Shown here: positions 41,686-51,432 of the stretch, one piece after another
Layout: each line of letters starts with the position of its first letter
Position numbering within the stretch: position 1 is the first letter of the stretch
Assembly (NCBI GenBank): GCA_023413555.1
Contig: JAEZPG010000092.1
Coordinates: 1 to 64,000 of the forward strand
From: Bacillota bacterium
Lineage (GTDB): Bacteria > Bacillota > Clostridia > Lachnospirales > Lachnospiraceae
Length of the DNA: 64,000 nt
Reading direction: 5' to 3'
The notes under the pieces: generated by a model
What the model was told of the DNA's origin: nothing
Seen by the model: only the letters and a program-made list of their open reading frames with translations
Database searches by the model: none
Translations under genes and position numbers: made by a program

Positions 41686-42570
41686 TTATTTCTCTTGCTT
41701 GACGTTTTTTGCTGTATTTATTGGGGCTTTTATGGGAACTAAAATACTCACGTCTTTTACATCATTTATTTTATAAATATCGAGCATCCCCATTCCATTG
41801 GGATTAAGTTCTATTTCCTTTAATATAATCCAACGATACAAATCCTCAACAAATGTATTTCTTATCTTTAACATATCTCCATAATATCGAAAACAAGCAT
41901 ACCAACCTTCTGATAAATGGAAACACTTTAACCCTTTTTCCCTATCCCCTTTCGATATATTTCCACCAAAAAACACAGTATATTTTCCACTTTCATTTCC
42001 ATGGCAGCTCACCATACTATATAATTTATTATCCGTAAGTGATTTGGAATATCTTTTTATAAAATTACTCCCAGTGAAGTGTAAGATATGCTCAAAGTCA
42101 GGTTTATTCTCATTTACTTCTGTATATATCCCATAGAAATCTGAACTCTTCAAATACAGAAAGGAATTCTTAAGTGCCAATGAACCTTTCTGGTTGGAAA
42201 TATCCCTTATTACAATATTGGTCTTTTCTATCAATTTAATCTCCACATCACTGTTTCTATAAAGTGAAGGAGATATACCAAATTGCTTTCTAAATGCCCT
42301 ACTAAAGACCTCAGGACTTTTATAGCCATAGTCCATAGCTACCATTGTTATTGTGCAGTCTGAGGTTCTCAACTTTTCTGCGACTACGGAGAGCTTACGA
42401 CCTTGTATATACTGTTTCATACTGTAACCAGTCAGAATCTTAAAGATTCTACTAAAATGAAATTCTGACAAAAAGAACTTTTTAGATATCTCATGCAATG
42501 TCAAGGATTTATTAATATTATCCTCTATATGATCAATGACCTGATTCATCAGATGTATGTAAGAATTCAA
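41686..42570 (-). CDS. AraC-family regulator with C-terminal GyrI-like effector domain
   Basis: The 294-residue protein has the double HTH at the N-terminus (HEISKKFFLSEFHFSRIFKI LTGYSMKQYIQGRKLSVVAE then MVAMDYGYKSPEVFSRAFRK QFGISPSLYR). A GyrI/AraC_E_bind domain of about 160 residues follows from about residue 125, including FHLSEGWYACFRYYGDM. Such regulators sense small hydrophobic molecules. The SDR gene downstream may be a target. Confidence 0.88.
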   Translation of the reverse strand: MNSYIHLMNQVIDHIEDNINKSLTLHEISKKFFLSEFHFSRIFKILTGYSMKQYIQGRKLSVVAEKLRTSDCTITMVAMDYGYKSPEVFSRAFRKQFGISPSLYRNSDVEIKLIEKTNIVIRDISNQKGSLALKNSFLYLKSSDFYGIYTEVNENKPDFEHILHFTGSNFIKRYSKSLTDNKLYSMVSCHGNESGKYTVFFGGNISKGDREKGLKCFHLSEGWYACFRYYGDMLKIRNTFVEDLYRWIILKEIELNPNGMGMLDIYKINDVKDVSILVPIKAPINTAKNVKQEK

Positions 42571-42609
42571 AATATCCCTCTTTTCATATGCGATTACTAT
42601 ATAAACTAC

Positions 42610-43644
42610 TTATAAAAGATTCTCAGGTCTAACCTTTCTTCCAGACCAACCCATATTCTTAGACCATTCCTTCATAGCCTCTTTTTCTTCATCATCCTCT
42701 CCATGAAGGATTTCTAGCATATTGCAGTATCCATCAATACCACCTACATCATCACACACCGATAGTCCGTCTGCATCCACGCATACTGGACGATGTTCTT
42801 CTATCGGCTTTATTGGGTTCCCTGATGCTTCATACTTTTTCTTTGTTTCATAACATGCTGTTGCAGTTATTCTTACATTCCAATCATCGCCATAATCGTA
42901 CCAATAATGTAACGCATGTAAGATTGGAGTTGTGACCGGTGCCATGCCCTCTTCCTTGCTGTCACAATTTTGCAATGTTCTTCTATTTGAAAAATACCAC
43001 GAATCAAATGTTTGTTCCATTCCTGGCATAAGTAAAATATCATACAGTAGAATTCTTTCTATTAATTCATCAAAAGCACCTGATAACTTTCTACTGGCTG
43101 CAAGTTCTTTCAAAGTCATATCGGAAGTAGGTGCAATACGTTCTATCAATTCTTTGATATCTTGTTGGCATCTATCATAATATTCTCTTGTTCCTCCATA
43201 ATAATATGGTCCTGTATATTTCTCCCTGAGCCAGTTCTTTACACTCATAGTTGTTCTATAATCATCATCCCAATAGATATCTCCAAAATCTTCACATGGA
43301 AATCTAAAATACATTCCTACTAGATTCGCCCATTTTGTAAACTTACCAGATAGAGTCATCCTATTATAATCCTCTTTGTATGGATGAAAACTATGCAAAT
43401 GACTATTTTGCCATCCAAATGCCCTATTTATTACGTAATGAAGTGAATGAAGTGTCATATCTCCTGGTACCACAATATCCCTAGATATTCCATGTATCAT
43501 TTTTCCATATTTAGCAAGTATACATTTTTCCTTTTCGTCTACTTCTTTTCTATCTAATTCCAAGTGAATTTTTATCGCATATGGTATTGGTCGCTGTCCT
43601 TCCAACTGTTTATTTCGAGCTTTTACTACATCTAAGTTTATCAT
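42610..43644 (-). CDS. Plasmid pRiA4b ORF-3-like family protein
   Basis: The 344-residue protein belongs to PF07929: YAIKIHLELDRKEVDEKEKC, LHSLHYVINRAFGWQNSHLH SFHPYKEDYNRM, LHYWYDYGDDWNVRITATACY and CNMLEILHG near the end. The family is widespread on plasmids and chromosomes and its function is not known. A GGAGGAG ribosome site precedes the ATG. It is divergent from the MarR-SDR-ADC operon. Confidence 0.82.
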   Translation of the reverse strand: MINLDVVKARNKQLEGQRPIPYAIKIHLELDRKEVDEKEKCILAKYGKMIHGISRDIVVPGDMTLHSLHYVINRAFGWQNSHLHSFHPYKEDYNRMTLSGKFTKWANLVGMYFRFPCEDFGDIYWDDDYRTTMSVKNWLREKYTGPYYYGGTREYYDRCQQDIKELIERIAPTSDMTLKELAASRKLSGAFDELIERILLYDILLMPGMEQTFDSWYFSNRRTLQNCDSKEEGMAPVTTPILHALHYWYDYGDDWNVRITATACYETKKKYEASGNPIKPIEEHRPVCVDADGLSVCDDVGGIDGYCNMLEILHGEDDEEKEAMKEWSKNMGWSGRKVRPENLL

Positions 43645-43800
43645 ATACTTTTCTCCTCCATATGCAATTAACTTTAAACTGCTATTGAGTTGATTTTATA
43701 TGTTATTACCTATTGTGTCAACCTTACCTTTCTGAAATAGTAACGTTCTACACCTGGTTCAAATATTGCCATCCTATGGAACGATATCACACGATTTTTA

Positions 43801-43848
43801 ATTGCAAAGTGCACAGAATATTGCTAAAATATAATTGCAAAGTGCAAT
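43801..43848. promoter_or_regulatory. Two palindromic operator-like repeats before the MarR-SDR operon
   Basis: ATTGCAAAGTGCAC (43801) and ATTGCAAAGTGCAAT (43834-43848) are 33 bp apart, three helical turns. The second has perfect 6-bp inverted arms. A TATAAT box (43830-43835) overlaps it. These suit autorepression by the MarR protein. Confidence 0.6.
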
Positions 43849-43877
43849 AAAATCAACTATAGGGAGGTATCCTAATT

Positions 43878-44327
43878 GTGGCTAATAAGAAGCTGAACCA
43901 ACAACGAATCAGTGAAATTCTCTTTCGCTATTTACAAAGCCTTTATTTATTTGAACAAAGAGAAGCCTCTCTCTTCTCTGTGTCATGGGATGAGGTATAT
44001 CTTCTGCAGCTCTTAGTACGCCAAAATCCTATGACAGTGACGGAATTGGCTAGGAAGCTAAAGGTGAAGAATTTTACTGCTAGCAGGATGATTACACGCT
44101 TAGCAGACCAGAATCTTGTATTAAGGAACCAGTCTACAAAGGATAGGCGTTTGGTAGAAGTATCCATTACTTCACAAGGACGGAACAAAATTCAGGAAAT
44201 TGAAACCTTTAATTATCATACGATTCTTACTAATATTGATACTCTAGGTGAAAATGAAGTACAAGTCTTAATAAACTCAATAGAAAATCTGGATATTCTA
44301 CTAGGTCTAAAAGATGAAAAGGAGTGA
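43878..44327 (+). CDS. MarR-family transcriptional regulator
   Basis: The 149-residue protein starts with GTG preceded by GGGAGG. It has the MarR winged HTH (MTVTELARKLKVKNFTASRM ITRLADQNLVLRNQSTKDRR LVEVSITSQG). It is the first gene of an operon with an SDR and an acetoacetate-decarboxylase-like gene, and its own upstream region carries two matching palindromes, so autoregulation in response to a substrate of those enzymes is likely. Confidence 0.88.
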   Translation: MANKKLNQQRISEILFRYLQSLYLFEQREASLFSVSWDEVYLLQLLVRQNPMTVTELARKLKVKNFTASRMITRLADQNLVLRNQSTKDRRLVEVSITSQGRNKIQEIETFNYHTILTNIDTLGENEVQVLINSIENLDILLGLKDEKE

Positions 44328-44333
44328 GTAAGA

Positions 44334-45110
44334 ATGAATTGGGAACATAAGAATATTGTTGTTACCGGTGCCTCTTCTGGCATTGGCTTAGAACTTGTCA
44401 AAGGCTTCCTTTCCAAAGGATGTCGTGTGGTAGCGGCAGGCAGAACGATCAATAGTCTTTCTCTTAATCATAAAGGCCTCTACCTATTTCAATGTGATGT
44501 CTCTACTCCTGAAGGAGTGGATCATTTGTTTACTTATGCTCTGAAAAAACTAGGTTCTATCGATGTTTTTGTTGCTAACGCAGGCTTTGCTTTTTATGAA
44601 AAGCTAGGGGAAGCTGATTGGGAGCATATCTCCTCGATTTTCAACATTAATTATAAATCCGTCGTCTACAGCGCTCAAAAACTGAAGCAACTTAATCATG
44701 ATAAACCTTATAATTTTGTCACCACATCAAGCGGGATGGCGATTCTCCCTTTGCCCGGATATGCCTTATATAGTAGCACCAAAGCAGCACTTAAGGGCTT
44801 TTCCGAAGCTTACCGTTGGGAGCTATGCAATGGGCAATATTTTCAGGTAGTCTACCCTATAGCAACTAGAACCAACTTCTTTAAAAATGCAGGAGGAAGT
44901 CCAGTTCCTTGGCCTTCTCAAGAAACTAGAGTTGTGGCACAAAGTATTCTTAATGGTATCCGGAACAATCGCAATAGCATCTATCCTTCTAAATTATTTT
45001 ATTCCTTTACTTTACTTAATAGGGTTAATCCCGTATTCTTTAATCTGTATACCTACATAGAGTATAAGAAGTTCAAACGTTGGTTAACTAATAATAATAA
45101 ATCATGTTAA
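44334..45110 (+). CDS. Short-chain dehydrogenase/reductase
   Basis: The 258-residue protein has the NAD(P) motif TGASSGIG (11-18), NAGFA, the active-site Ser/Tyr/Lys with TSSGMAILPLPGYALYSSTKAA, and a hydrophobic C-terminus (LLNRVNPVFFNLYTYIEY) that may bind membranes. It lies between the MarR and ADC-like genes, with overlapping or close spacing, so it is part of their operon. The substrate may be a lipid or ketone. Confidence 0.86.
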   Translation: MNWEHKNIVVTGASSGIGLELVKGFLSKGCRVVAAGRTINSLSLNHKGLYLFQCDVSTPEGVDHLFTYALKKLGSIDVFVANAGFAFYEKLGEADWEHISSIFNINYKSVVYSAQKLKQLNHDKPYNFVTTSSGMAILPLPGYALYSSTKAALKGFSEAYRWELCNGQYFQVVYPIATRTNFFKNAGGSPVPWPSQETRVVAQSILNGIRNNRNSIYPSKLFYSFTLLNRVNPVFFNLYTYIEYKKFKRWLTNNNKSC

Positions 45111-45120
45111 GGAGTGCCTT

Positions 45121-45765
45121 ATGGTCAAAAAATATCCGGCTCCCTGGGTCTTGTCTGGGAAGGGCTACATTCTACTCTATAAATTCACAAAATCCTTTGT
45201 GGTAGAATCTTCTAATATACCTGAATTCTTAAAAGGACAATACACTGGCGGCTTTGGTGCCCTTATGCTTGTGGATTACAGCACCTCTAATGCTGGTCCC
45301 TATGGTGAATTGCTTTTCATTCCCGGCAAATTCAAGCATGAAGGCAAAAAGCTCAATACCATCAGCAAAATATATGTTTCTACCATGGCCAGTGTGGAAA
45401 ACGGAAGGAGCAATTGGGGAATTCCGAAAGAGCTGGCTGACTTCTCTTTTCAAAGCATAGACTCTCATACCGAAAAAGTGGCCATCTCCTCAGAAAATGA
45501 TACCATAGCTGAATTTACTCTAAAATCTGGAAAATTACCTTTTCCAGTCAACACTAAGCTCTTACCCTTCCCCTTAGTTCAGTATCATGAAGGAAAGTAT
45601 TATTACACCACCTTTCACGGCAAAGGAACTGGCAGATTCGCCAAACTAACGGATGTCAATATTAATTCAAAGCTCTTCCCTGATGTAAGTGGTATTAAGC
45701 CTTTCGTTGCCATTAAAGTGGAGCCTTTTAAAATCACCTTTCCTGTAGCAAGAATTGAAGGATAA
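45121..45765 (+). CDS. Acetoacetate-decarboxylase-like protein
   Basis: The 214-residue protein belongs to the acetoacetate decarboxylase family (PF06314): YGELLFIPGKF, then ISKIYVSTMASVENGRSNWG IPKELADFSF. In the family a Lys in the GxPKxL loop forms a Schiff base with the substrate; here it is Lys103. It could decarboxylate a beta-keto acid or act as a lactone hydrolase or cyclase like other members. It is the last gene of the MarR-SDR operon. Confidence 0.85.
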   Translation: MVKKYPAPWVLSGKGYILLYKFTKSFVVESSNIPEFLKGQYTGGFGALMLVDYSTSNAGPYGELLFIPGKFKHEGKKLNTISKIYVSTMASVENGRSNWGIPKELADFSFQSIDSHTEKVAISSENDTIAEFTLKSGKLPFPVNTKLLPFPLVQYHEGKYYYTTFHGKGTGRFAKLTDVNINSKLFPDVSGIKPFVAIKVEPFKITFPVARIEG

Positions 45766-45825
45766 TTTAGGGACAAGTGAAAACTCGAAGTTATTGCAAG
45801 AAAATAAAATTGCTCTAAGATCAGT

Positions 45826-45859
45826 GTTGGTGCGGGTGTAAAACACCACGCACCAACAA
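45826..45859. terminator. Strong hairpin between convergent operons
   Basis: GTTGGTGCG and GGTGT pair with ACACC and CGCACCAAC around an AAA loop. There is no T-run, but it lies between convergent genes (stop at 45765 and stop at 45892), so it probably ends transcription from both. Confidence 0.55.
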
Positions 45860-45891
45860 ATCTCTACAAAATGGAAGTTCCAGAATTATTG

Positions 45892-46296
45892 TTAGTGTTT
45901 TGCAGAATATACTTCGATTTTAAACCTACCAGTAAAACCTGTATATTCAACTCTCAATGTATATGTATCCGTATCTTCAATCTCATAAAACGTTTCTAAT
46001 TCTTTTGCTTGATCCAAACTATATACTTGTTCCTTGTTTGAATTGTAAAGTACAACTTCTAAATCTCCACTATTTATATTAGACTTAAAGGAAAACTTTA
46101 ATTTATCATTCTTACTTGCCTTAAATGTAATACTATTAGAACTTGTAGTTTTTTCATCAACAGACAAACTCATTTCACCAACATAAGACTTACTTATTCT
46201 ACTAAATAGCTTTGATTTCAGGGACATCCATCCTCCTAAAACAATAAATACAAGAACTACAAAACATATAAGAATAGTTTTCTTCTTCACTATCAA
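45892..46296 (-). CDS. Membrane-anchored protein with extracytoplasmic beta domain
   Basis: The 134-residue protein has a single N-terminal membrane helix (KKTILICFVVLVFIVLGGWM). An external domain of about 100 residues, rich in alternating polar/hydrophobic stretches (GDLEVVLYNSNKEQVYSL, DTYTLRVEYTGFTGRFKIEV), follows and resembles a small beta-sandwich. No family is recognised. It is not clearly linked to its neighbours. Confidence 0.6.
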   Translation of the reverse strand: MIVKKKTILICFVVLVFIVLGGWMSLKSKLFSRISKSYVGEMSLSVDEKTTSSNSITFKASKNDKLKFSFKSNINSGDLEVVLYNSNKEQVYSLDQAKELETFYEIEDTDTYTLRVEYTGFTGRFKIEVYSAKH

Positions 46297-46347
46297 TTTC
46301 TCCTATAATTTTTCATTTTAAACACTCTAAAACTTAAGCATATTACT

Positions 46348-47019
46348 TTAGGTTATCAAATTTGACTTGGACAACTTATTCTTTATTCGCAAAGATGCTT
46401 CGATATGCATAATCCAATGTCTTGAACATGGCATCTGAAGCAATCCTCGCACGTCCTTGCCACACCAATAGTCAATGAGCCAATGTGCATTCTGATCGGT
46501 ACTTACAACATTTAGCGCCATAACTCTCTCCTTATCGTTTTCAGTGAATTTCATCTTTAAATCATTATAGGATATCCTTTTTAACATAGCCTCAGTACTT
46601 TTTCTCACATCCCGAATATATTGATATAAGGCTTTCAAATCTAATTGCTTTGAAAACAAAACAATCTGCTCCTTAACTAGTTCGTTTCCTGTTGTTATAA
46701 TTGGAGAGCCTATTTTCTTCTGGTAATCTTCTGAAAATAGTATCTGCGTATCATTGCAAATTAGCGTATGTACAACAATATCTTCTATACGAAAAATATG
46801 CCAAAGAGAATATGCAATTGTCTTACTATGATACCCATGCGCATTTATAAAAGGAATAGCACTGAAATCCTCTTTGGAAAGTTGCAATAACCATGATTCC
46901 ACTTCATTCATCAGTTCTTTACGGAGTATTAGTAATGTCTTAATTCCATCCGAAAATGTGAGCTTTTTTTTAAGTTGCATTTGTATTGTTTTATTAAGTT
47001 CGGACCACGCTTTGTTCAT
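46348..47019 (-). CDS. DinB-fold family protein
   Basis: The 223-residue protein has the four-helix DinB-like pattern with metal-binding His positions: SLWHIFRIEDIVVHTLI (about 73-89) and WCGKDVRGLLQMPCSRHWIM HIEASLRI near the end. DinB-fold proteins include thiol-dependent S-transferases. Which reaction is catalysed here is unknown. It is transcribed alone downstream of the ABC exporter genes. Confidence 0.7.
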   Translation of the reverse strand: MNKAWSELNKTIQMQLKKKLTFSDGIKTLLILRKELMNEVESWLLQLSKEDFSAIPFINAHGYHSKTIAYSLWHIFRIEDIVVHTLICNDTQILFSEDYQKKIGSPIITTGNELVKEQIVLFSKQLDLKALYQYIRDVRKSTEAMLKRISYNDLKMKFTENDKERVMALNVVSTDQNAHWLIDYWCGKDVRGLLQMPCSRHWIMHIEASLRIKNKLSKSNLIT

Positions 47020-47160
47020 AATAATAAATCCTCAAGTTCTTTTTTGTGATTATGTTATATTGATTGCTAGTTATAGCATCCGCCAGTTCCAACTGACATC
47101 TTTAGATGTAGTATTATTAATCATATACCTCGTACTTTGCTTATCATCTAACTATTATTC

Positions 47161-49545
47161 TTATTCCGTAACTAAAGCATACGCGGAAATTTTTCGAATC
47201 CTCCAAGTAATCAGCATAGATAGCGCATAGGAGAATACAATCGTAGCAGCGCCAAAAGCAATAATCCAATATGAATCTACAATAAATCCTGCTTTCATAA
47301 TGCCTGCGCTTTTCATGACAATCGAAATCATTGGGTTTGTATATAATGCCCCTAACAACGAACCGGTTACCGCACCTATAACAATCGGAATCGTAAAGCT
47401 AATGGAAAGCTGATTCATCAATTGAAAAGTAGTATAACCAATTGCTTTTTGTATGCCTAGTTCCCGTTTTTTGCGAATCACAGATGAACTGATCACAAAA
47501 TACAGGACCAGCGTGACTACAAACAATGTAATGACAAGCATTGCAAGCCCAACTGCGGCTACTATGTTCTGATAAGAAGCCATTCCTTCTTCCATTTCCT
47601 TATCAAAATTTACAGTAGCCTTCAACATGCTCTCGTCAAATGTATCTTTTAATTGTGTAACGAATTGTTCGGCATCTGTTCCTTTCTCTAAATAAATATA
47701 TAAAGATTGATGTTTAAAACTTGGGTTAAGACGTACATAATCTTTTGCAAGCATAGAGGTGTTTAGTCCACCCATCTGGGAACCATTCGATAGTCCCACC
47801 ACTTTAAACTGTTCTTCCTTCTCGCCGTAACGTACCAAGACAGTATCCCCTACGACTTTATCCAATCTTTCAGCTAAAATCCCAGCAAGAGTGATTTCAT
47901 TATTATTGGCAGGATATCGTCCTTCATATACCAAATTGTTCTCTCTCTTAGTATAATCATCCATTACATAAGTAGCAACTTCCATACCCTCAACTTTTAC
48001 TTTCACTTCATCTAAATATTGTACTTTCCGTACATTATCCATGCTTTTGATAGTTTTTACTGCTTCTGTTTGATCCTTCTCTGGATTAAACGCTGCAATT
48101 GCGTTACAAATTTCCATACCCGGAATCTCAGCGAATGCTTTTGTATCAACTGTTGTATTGTAATACATGATTACGCCAAATGCTCCAGTGAAAGTAACAG
48201 CAATAAGGATTACAATAATCATTATATTTTGCTTCATGCTTTGTAAGACAGATCTTAATGCTAATATAAATGGTAGATTGCCTTTTGCATTTTCCAGTTG
48301 CAGATGATTTCTTTTATACTGACGAGTAATCGTTTCTCCACGTAACGCACTAATTGGACTTAATTTACTAATACGACGGGCTGCTATCAATGCTATCAAA
48401 ATTACAAACAACAATAAAACCATAAATGCTGCCCCGGAGATTAATCCATCAAAACCTTGTTCCCATTTCAGTCCCGATTGTTGTTCCAATACACCGGAAA
48501 TTGAAGGAAGTGAAGGGTAAGAAACTGCACATCCGACTAGACTTCCTATGCCCGCTATCAGCGAAAACTGTAATAGGATAGAGAGGATAATTTGTCTACT
48601 TGTGTATCCGACTGATTTTAATGAGCCGATTTTCATAACATCTTCTTCAATACTGTTAACAATTCTGAATCGAACTACCAGTAAGCAGACAATCACGATG
48701 ATTAATGCAAACATAACCATCATAGCCGATATCATACTCGCCATCATACAACGGGCCATTTCAATCAGTTCAACATCAAAAACCATAAGCATGTTTGACT
48801 GATCAGCCGCCATTAACGATGCCGAATTCAAATTATGTATTTCGCGAATACCATTTTCAATGATAGACGAGTTTTTCAAGTTATCCAAATTTGCAAATAT
48901 CACATGGGAACGGTATATCGGTTTATTTAATATGTCTTTCACTTTATGATAGGTATCTTCTGGAAGATAAAAACTGATATAACCAGTATCGGTCGAACTA
49001 AAGAAGATATCCTCAGTATAACCCTTCACCGTAAAAGCTATCACTTTTTCTTCTTTTGTTTCTCTATCTGTATACTTTAGTTCAATTTTATCATTTAACT
49101 GATAGCCACTGACCGCTTTAAATACATCTGGAACATAAACAGACATAGCTTCAGCTGGCAAATGTTCCCCAATATATTTCCACTTACTTATTTCTCTTTT
49201 TTCATCCATATTGCTAAATAGAATTGGGAAGGATTTTTCTTCACCTTTCGATAAAATATTAGCATCCAGCACGAGGCCATCAATGGATTGGGTTTGTTTT
49301 ACATGTTCGTTTTTTTCTATATAAGTTTTTACTTCATCCGTATATAGCTTATCAGATAACGCAATATAAGTATTTGATGATTTAAGTTCATCTTTCAAAT
49401 CGTTAAAATAACTTCCGTAATTAAAAACAACCAAAAGACCTAAGTTTAAAAGAAGTGACGCTATAACAAACATAATCACCAAAGTTGTGGAGGCTGATTT
49501 TGTTTTACGTATATTTGCAATTGCATGCAACCATAGTTTCTTCAC
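47161..49545 (-). CDS. ABC transporter permease of the FtsX/MacB type
   Basis: The 794-residue protein has a first membrane helix near residue 20, a large extracytoplasmic domain (about 45-240), three helices, a second external domain (about 480-640) and a final helix group. The two FtsX repeats IVMFALIIVIVCLLVVRFRI... and VITLFVVTLVLYFVISSSV are visible. It starts with GTG immediately downstream of the ATPase gene. This is the typical two-component exporter for lipids, peptides or antimicrobial compounds. The substrate is unknown. Confidence 0.86.
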   Translation of the reverse strand: MKKLWLHAIANIRKTKSASTTLVIMFVIASLLLNLGLLVVFNYGSYFNDLKDELKSSNTYIALSDKLYTDEVKTYIEKNEHVKQTQSIDGLVLDANILSKGEEKSFPILFSNMDEKREISKWKYIGEHLPAEAMSVYVPDVFKAVSGYQLNDKIELKYTDRETKEEKVIAFTVKGYTEDIFFSSTDTGYISFYLPEDTYHKVKDILNKPIYRSHVIFANLDNLKNSSIIENGIREIHNLNSASLMAADQSNMLMVFDVELIEMARCMMASMISAMMVMFALIIVIVCLLVVRFRIVNSIEEDVMKIGSLKSVGYTSRQIILSILLQFSLIAGIGSLVGCAVSYPSLPSISGVLEQQSGLKWEQGFDGLISGAAFMVLLLFVILIALIAARRISKLSPISALRGETITRQYKRNHLQLENAKGNLPFILALRSVLQSMKQNIMIIVILIAVTFTGAFGVIMYYNTTVDTKAFAEIPGMEICNAIAAFNPEKDQTEAVKTIKSMDNVRKVQYLDEVKVKVEGMEVATYVMDDYTKRENNLVYEGRYPANNNEITLAGILAERLDKVVGDTVLVRYGEKEEQFKVVGLSNGSQMGGLNTSMLAKDYVRLNPSFKHQSLYIYLEKGTDAEQFVTQLKDTFDESMLKATVNFDKEMEEGMASYQNIVAAVGLAMLVITLFVVTLVLYFVISSSVIRKKRELGIQKAIGYTTFQLMNQLSISFTIPIVIGAVTGSLLGALYTNPMISIVMKSAGIMKAGFIVDSYWIIAFGAATIVFSYALSMLITWRIRKISAYALVTE

Positions 49546-49546
49546 A

Positions 49547-50305
49547 TTACCACCCCATTTCCACTAGGAAAGACTGGAGTTTTTCATGACGTACTTTATC
49601 ACCACTGACATAATTGCCCAAATTGCATTCGCCACCGATTACTCCGTCCTTTATGTAAATAATCCGGTTCCCACGTCTGGCGGAATGTAAATCATGTGTA
49701 ACCATAATAATGTTTTGCCCATCCTTATTAATATCGGTCAAAACATCAAGTACCGCATTTCCTGATGCTGAATTCAACGCTCCTGTTGGTTCATCAGCAA
49801 AAACAACCCTTGGCTTGTTAATCAAAGCACGAACAATGGCAGCACGTTGATTTTCTCCACCTGAAAGCTGATTCGGGAATTTTCTCCATATCATTTCGGT
49901 TAAACCAACCTTTTGCAATAGTTCTTTCGCACTTGCAACAATAGCCTTTTTATCACAATTGACTAAATAACCGCTTGCTAATATATTATCCATAATACTC
50001 ATATTTTCAAGTAAGAACATTTGCTGAAAGACAAAGCCGCAGTTTTTCCTTCGAAACACGGCCAATTTATCGTTATTTAAATTAGATATCTCAGCGTCGA
50101 AAAAGCGAATAGATCCGCTGGTTGGTCTATCCATTCCAGATAAAGCATAAAGAAGAGTGGATTTACCTGCACCGGATGACCCCATAATAACAGTAAAATC
50201 CCCTTCTTTAAATTCAATATCCAGGTTTTTTAATACCTGCTGCTCCTGCGTTCCAGATTTGAAACTTTTGTTGAGCTTACTTGTCTTCAATATTATACCT
50301 GCCAT
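49547..50305 (-). CDS. ABC transporter ATPase (MacB/LolD type)
   Basis: The 252-residue protein has Walker A GSSGAGKST (42-50), the Q-loop region FVFQQMFLLENMSIMDNI, signature LSGGENQRAAI, Walker B VVFADEPTGAL and H-loop VTHD. It is coupled with the permease encoded right downstream, its stop nearly touching the next start. GGAGG precedes the ATG at 50305; the longer frame to 50347 lacks such a site. Confidence 0.9.
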   Translation of the reverse strand: MAGIILKTSKLNKSFKSGTQEQQVLKNLDIEFKEGDFTVIMGSSGAGKSTLLYALSGMDRPTSGSIRFFDAEISNLNNDKLAVFRRKNCGFVFQQMFLLENMSIMDNILASGYLVNCDKKAIVASAKELLQKVGLTEMIWRKFPNQLSGGENQRAAIVRALINKPRVVFADEPTGALNSASGNAVLDVLTDINKDGQNIIMVTHDLHSARRGNRIIYIKDGVIGGECNLGNYVSGDKVRHEKLQSFLVEMGW

Positions 50306-50610
50306 ACTATTCCTCCACTTTTTTGTATTAGGCACTATCTTCCTCAATCACATCACGAAATTACTCATCCCTAATTCAAAAATCCATATTATTTTCTATA
50401 TTTGATAATTTTCCCCATTATATACCAACCCAAAATTAATTACCACAATGTTTACATTAAAACAACATTAGAATTACGCAAATGTAATCCTCAGTTACTA
50501 AATGTATGTGTACCCTATCCGCTATATATGTAGTTTTTATTAAAATTTATAAAGTAGATCGCACATCTCCACATTAAGATATCTGTGAAACACTGTTGAT
50601 AGACTTAGTT
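50306..50610. other. Intergenic region upstream of the ABC exporter operon
   Basis: This is AT-rich and probably contains the exporter operon's promoter. No gene or repeat is recognisable. Confidence 0.4.
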
Positions 50611-50694
50611 TTAGGGTTCTACTTTTGTTTCATCATATGGTAAGAGCTTTGTTTTCATTGCCTCTGATAATTTTTTCGTACATTCTATTAACAT
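50611..50694 (-). pseudogene. 27-codon remnant resembling the start of a DUF6933-type gene
   Basis: ATG at 50694 preceded by GGAG opens MLIECTKKLSEAMKTKLLPY DETKVEP and then a stop. This resembles the first residues of small CTKKL-type proteins of DUF6933, truncated. It may instead be an independent short peptide. Evidence is composition and a ribosome site. Confidence 0.3.
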
Positions 50695-50728
50695 AAGTTT
50701 TCATCCTCTCCTATATGTAAACAAAGAA

Positions 50729-50752
50729 ACAGCCCGTTCTCAAACGGACTGT
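50729..50752 (-). terminator. Terminator of the GNAT gene at 50781
   Basis: ACAGCCCGTT pairs imperfectly with AACGGACTGT around a small loop. It lies about 30 bp beyond the stop of the acetyltransferase gene, followed by T-rich sequence on the minus strand. Confidence 0.75.
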
Positions 50753-50780
50753 CTTTCTGAATTTGCGTATATTCTGCGCC

Positions 50781-51353
50781 TCATTTTTTCATTTTTATAG
50801 GATAACCGAATCCTTTAAGGACCGAAGGTGTAATTCTGCTTTTCTTATACTCTACAAATCCTACTTTCTCATAAAGTCTCTTTGCATCAATATTTTTTGA
50901 CATTACCTCAATGTAATAATTCGTATATCCAGGTAAGTTAAAACCAAATTCTAACAATCTGGTAGCAACCCCTTTTCTACGCGATTGCACAGATGTCGCT
51001 AGGACATCAATATAGAGATCGTAATCCTCTTTCACAACTTGACTTTGAAAAATTGCGTTCATTTCTTTTTGTAGTAAGATACCCTTAAATCTACCAAAAA
51101 GATCTACACAAACATCTTTATCGAACTTAATTGGGCGTATCTTATTGGTTGCTAATGCAAGCATGCCTAAAACTGCTTCATCCTCAACTAAAGCATATGT
51201 CCAAACAGGGTTTATTGCATGATATAATATAGTCCTTAATTTATCTCTATCCTTCGTAAATGTCATAAAGTGACCAAAACCATCAATAAAGATTTCAACA
51301 ACTGCATACTTTTGTTCTTCACTTAATTCTCCGTACTGACAAAATGTTTCCAC
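50781..51353 (-). CDS. GNAT-family N-acetyltransferase
   Basis: The 190-residue protein has the GNAT fold with DLYIDVLATSVQSRRKGVAT RLLEFG (motif A with R-R-K-G-V-A-T, about 122-128), then YYIEVMSKNIDAKRLYEKVG FVEYKKSR. It lies alone between the exporter and metA. No substrate is predicted. Confidence 0.82.
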   Translation of the reverse strand: METFCQYGELSEEQKYAVVEIFIDGFGHFMTFTKDRDKLRTILYHAINPVWTYALVEDEAVLGMLALATNKIRPIKFDKDVCVDLFGRFKGILLQKEMNAIFQSQVVKEDYDLYIDVLATSVQSRRKGVATRLLEFGFNLPGYTNYYIEVMSKNIDAKRLYEKVGFVEYKKSRITPSVLKGFGYPIKMKK

Positions 51354-51432
51354 TATATTATCCCCCTATATATTTACATTGCTGGTACAATATGCTATAT
51401 ATTTTGCCTAATTTTAATGACAATATGAATTC

